DNA of 5,712 nucleotides. Source: Verrucomicrobiota bacterium. GTDB lineage: Bacteria; Verrucomicrobiota; Verrucomicrobiia; Limisphaerales; UBA9464. The position numbers were made by a program, and so were the translations under genes. The notes below the pieces were generated by a model. That model saw nothing but the letters and a program-made list of their open reading frames with translations, was not told where the DNA came from and searched no databases. Position 1 is the stretch's first letter. Every line of letters begins with the position of its first letter. Positions 5,611 through 5,712 of this stretch are shown piece by piece. Location of the stretch: NCBI GenBank assembly GCA_947464705.1, contig CANHYD010000164.1, positions 1 through 5,712 on the forward strand. Reading direction: 5' to 3'.

Positions 5611-5712
5611 AGCGCACTCCAGGGATGACCTCAGGGCGGCCGGAACGGGCCTTCACGCTGATCGAACTCCTGGTGGTGATCGCCATCATCGCCATTCTGG
5701 CGGCACTCACAC
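5607..5712 (+). CDS. Prepilin-type N-terminal cleavage/methylation protein, truncated by window end
   Basis: Only the first 35 codons are present. After a 15-residue leader (MKRTPGMTSGRPERA) comes FTLIELLVVIAIIAIL, the prepilin-peptidase recognition and assembly helix. Glu20 is the conserved Glu5 of the mature form. The residue before the cut is Ala15 instead of the usual Gly, a common variant in proteins of this phylum. The ATG overlaps the stop of the preceding secreted-protein gene in an ATGA, arguing for translational coupling and for membership of the riboswitch operon. A second in-frame ATG at 5625 would give a shorter leader. The C-terminal domain, which would reveal its role, is outside the window. 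Confidence 0.88.
   Translation, partial: MKRTPGMTSGRPERAFTLIELLVVIAIIAILAALT

Noticed and set aside
1..5712. CRISPR array, tRNA or rRNA genes, insertion sequences
   Set aside because: No regularly spaced repeats, cloverleaf-type sequence, rRNA signature or transposase motif was seen anywhere in the window.

Overview
The window most resembles a GC-rich member of the Verrucomicrobiota (Pedosphaera/Limisphaera-like), with Planctomycetota as the less likely alternative. The evidence is indirect. There are two prepilin-type proteins with the FTLIELLVVIAIIAIL head, a PEP-CTERM-anchored protein, and a secreted protein ending in the 'YTLEASSNLTDW ... FYRV' module that recurs in secreted proteins of that phylum. 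Most starts also lack a good Shine-Dalgarno sequence.

The left half, on the minus strand, is a compact respiratory module. A Rieske iron-sulfur protein (2740 to 2195) overlaps by 4 nt (ATGA) the start of a large fusion protein (2198 to 378). The fusion joins a b6-type cytochrome b, a subunit-IV-like part with PEWY, and two CxxCH cytochrome c domains. Together the two genes could supply all redox centres of a quinol:cytochrome c oxidoreductase. After 76 nt comes the head of a prepilin-type gene that runs off the left edge.

The centre (2741-3342) has no protein gene but is rich in RNA signals. On the plus strand it holds a cobalamin riboswitch aptamer (about 2934-3091), then a run of hairpins, some mutually exclusive, then a candidate intrinsic terminator (about 3197-3244), and a perfect 8-bp hairpin about 20 nt before the next start codon. 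A weak promoter lies upstream of the aptamer. A GC-rich inverted repeat lies in the Rieske leader.

The right half, on the plus strand, is a tight gene string that the riboswitch should control: a PEP-CTERM surface protein (3343-4221), a small 13-cysteine protein fusing a CWC-type region to a DUF5522-like region (4236-4589), a secreted beta-rich protein (4618-5610), and a prepilin-type gene (5607 to the right edge) that overlaps the preceding stop by ATGA. No classical cobalamin gene (btuB, btuCDF, cob/cbi) is visible. The most interesting reading is therefore a cobalamin-repressed set of exported and cysteine-rich proteins, possibly the front end of a corrinoid-uptake locus that continues beyond the right edge. 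The riboswitch and respiratory calls are strong. The function of the riboswitch-controlled genes is inference.
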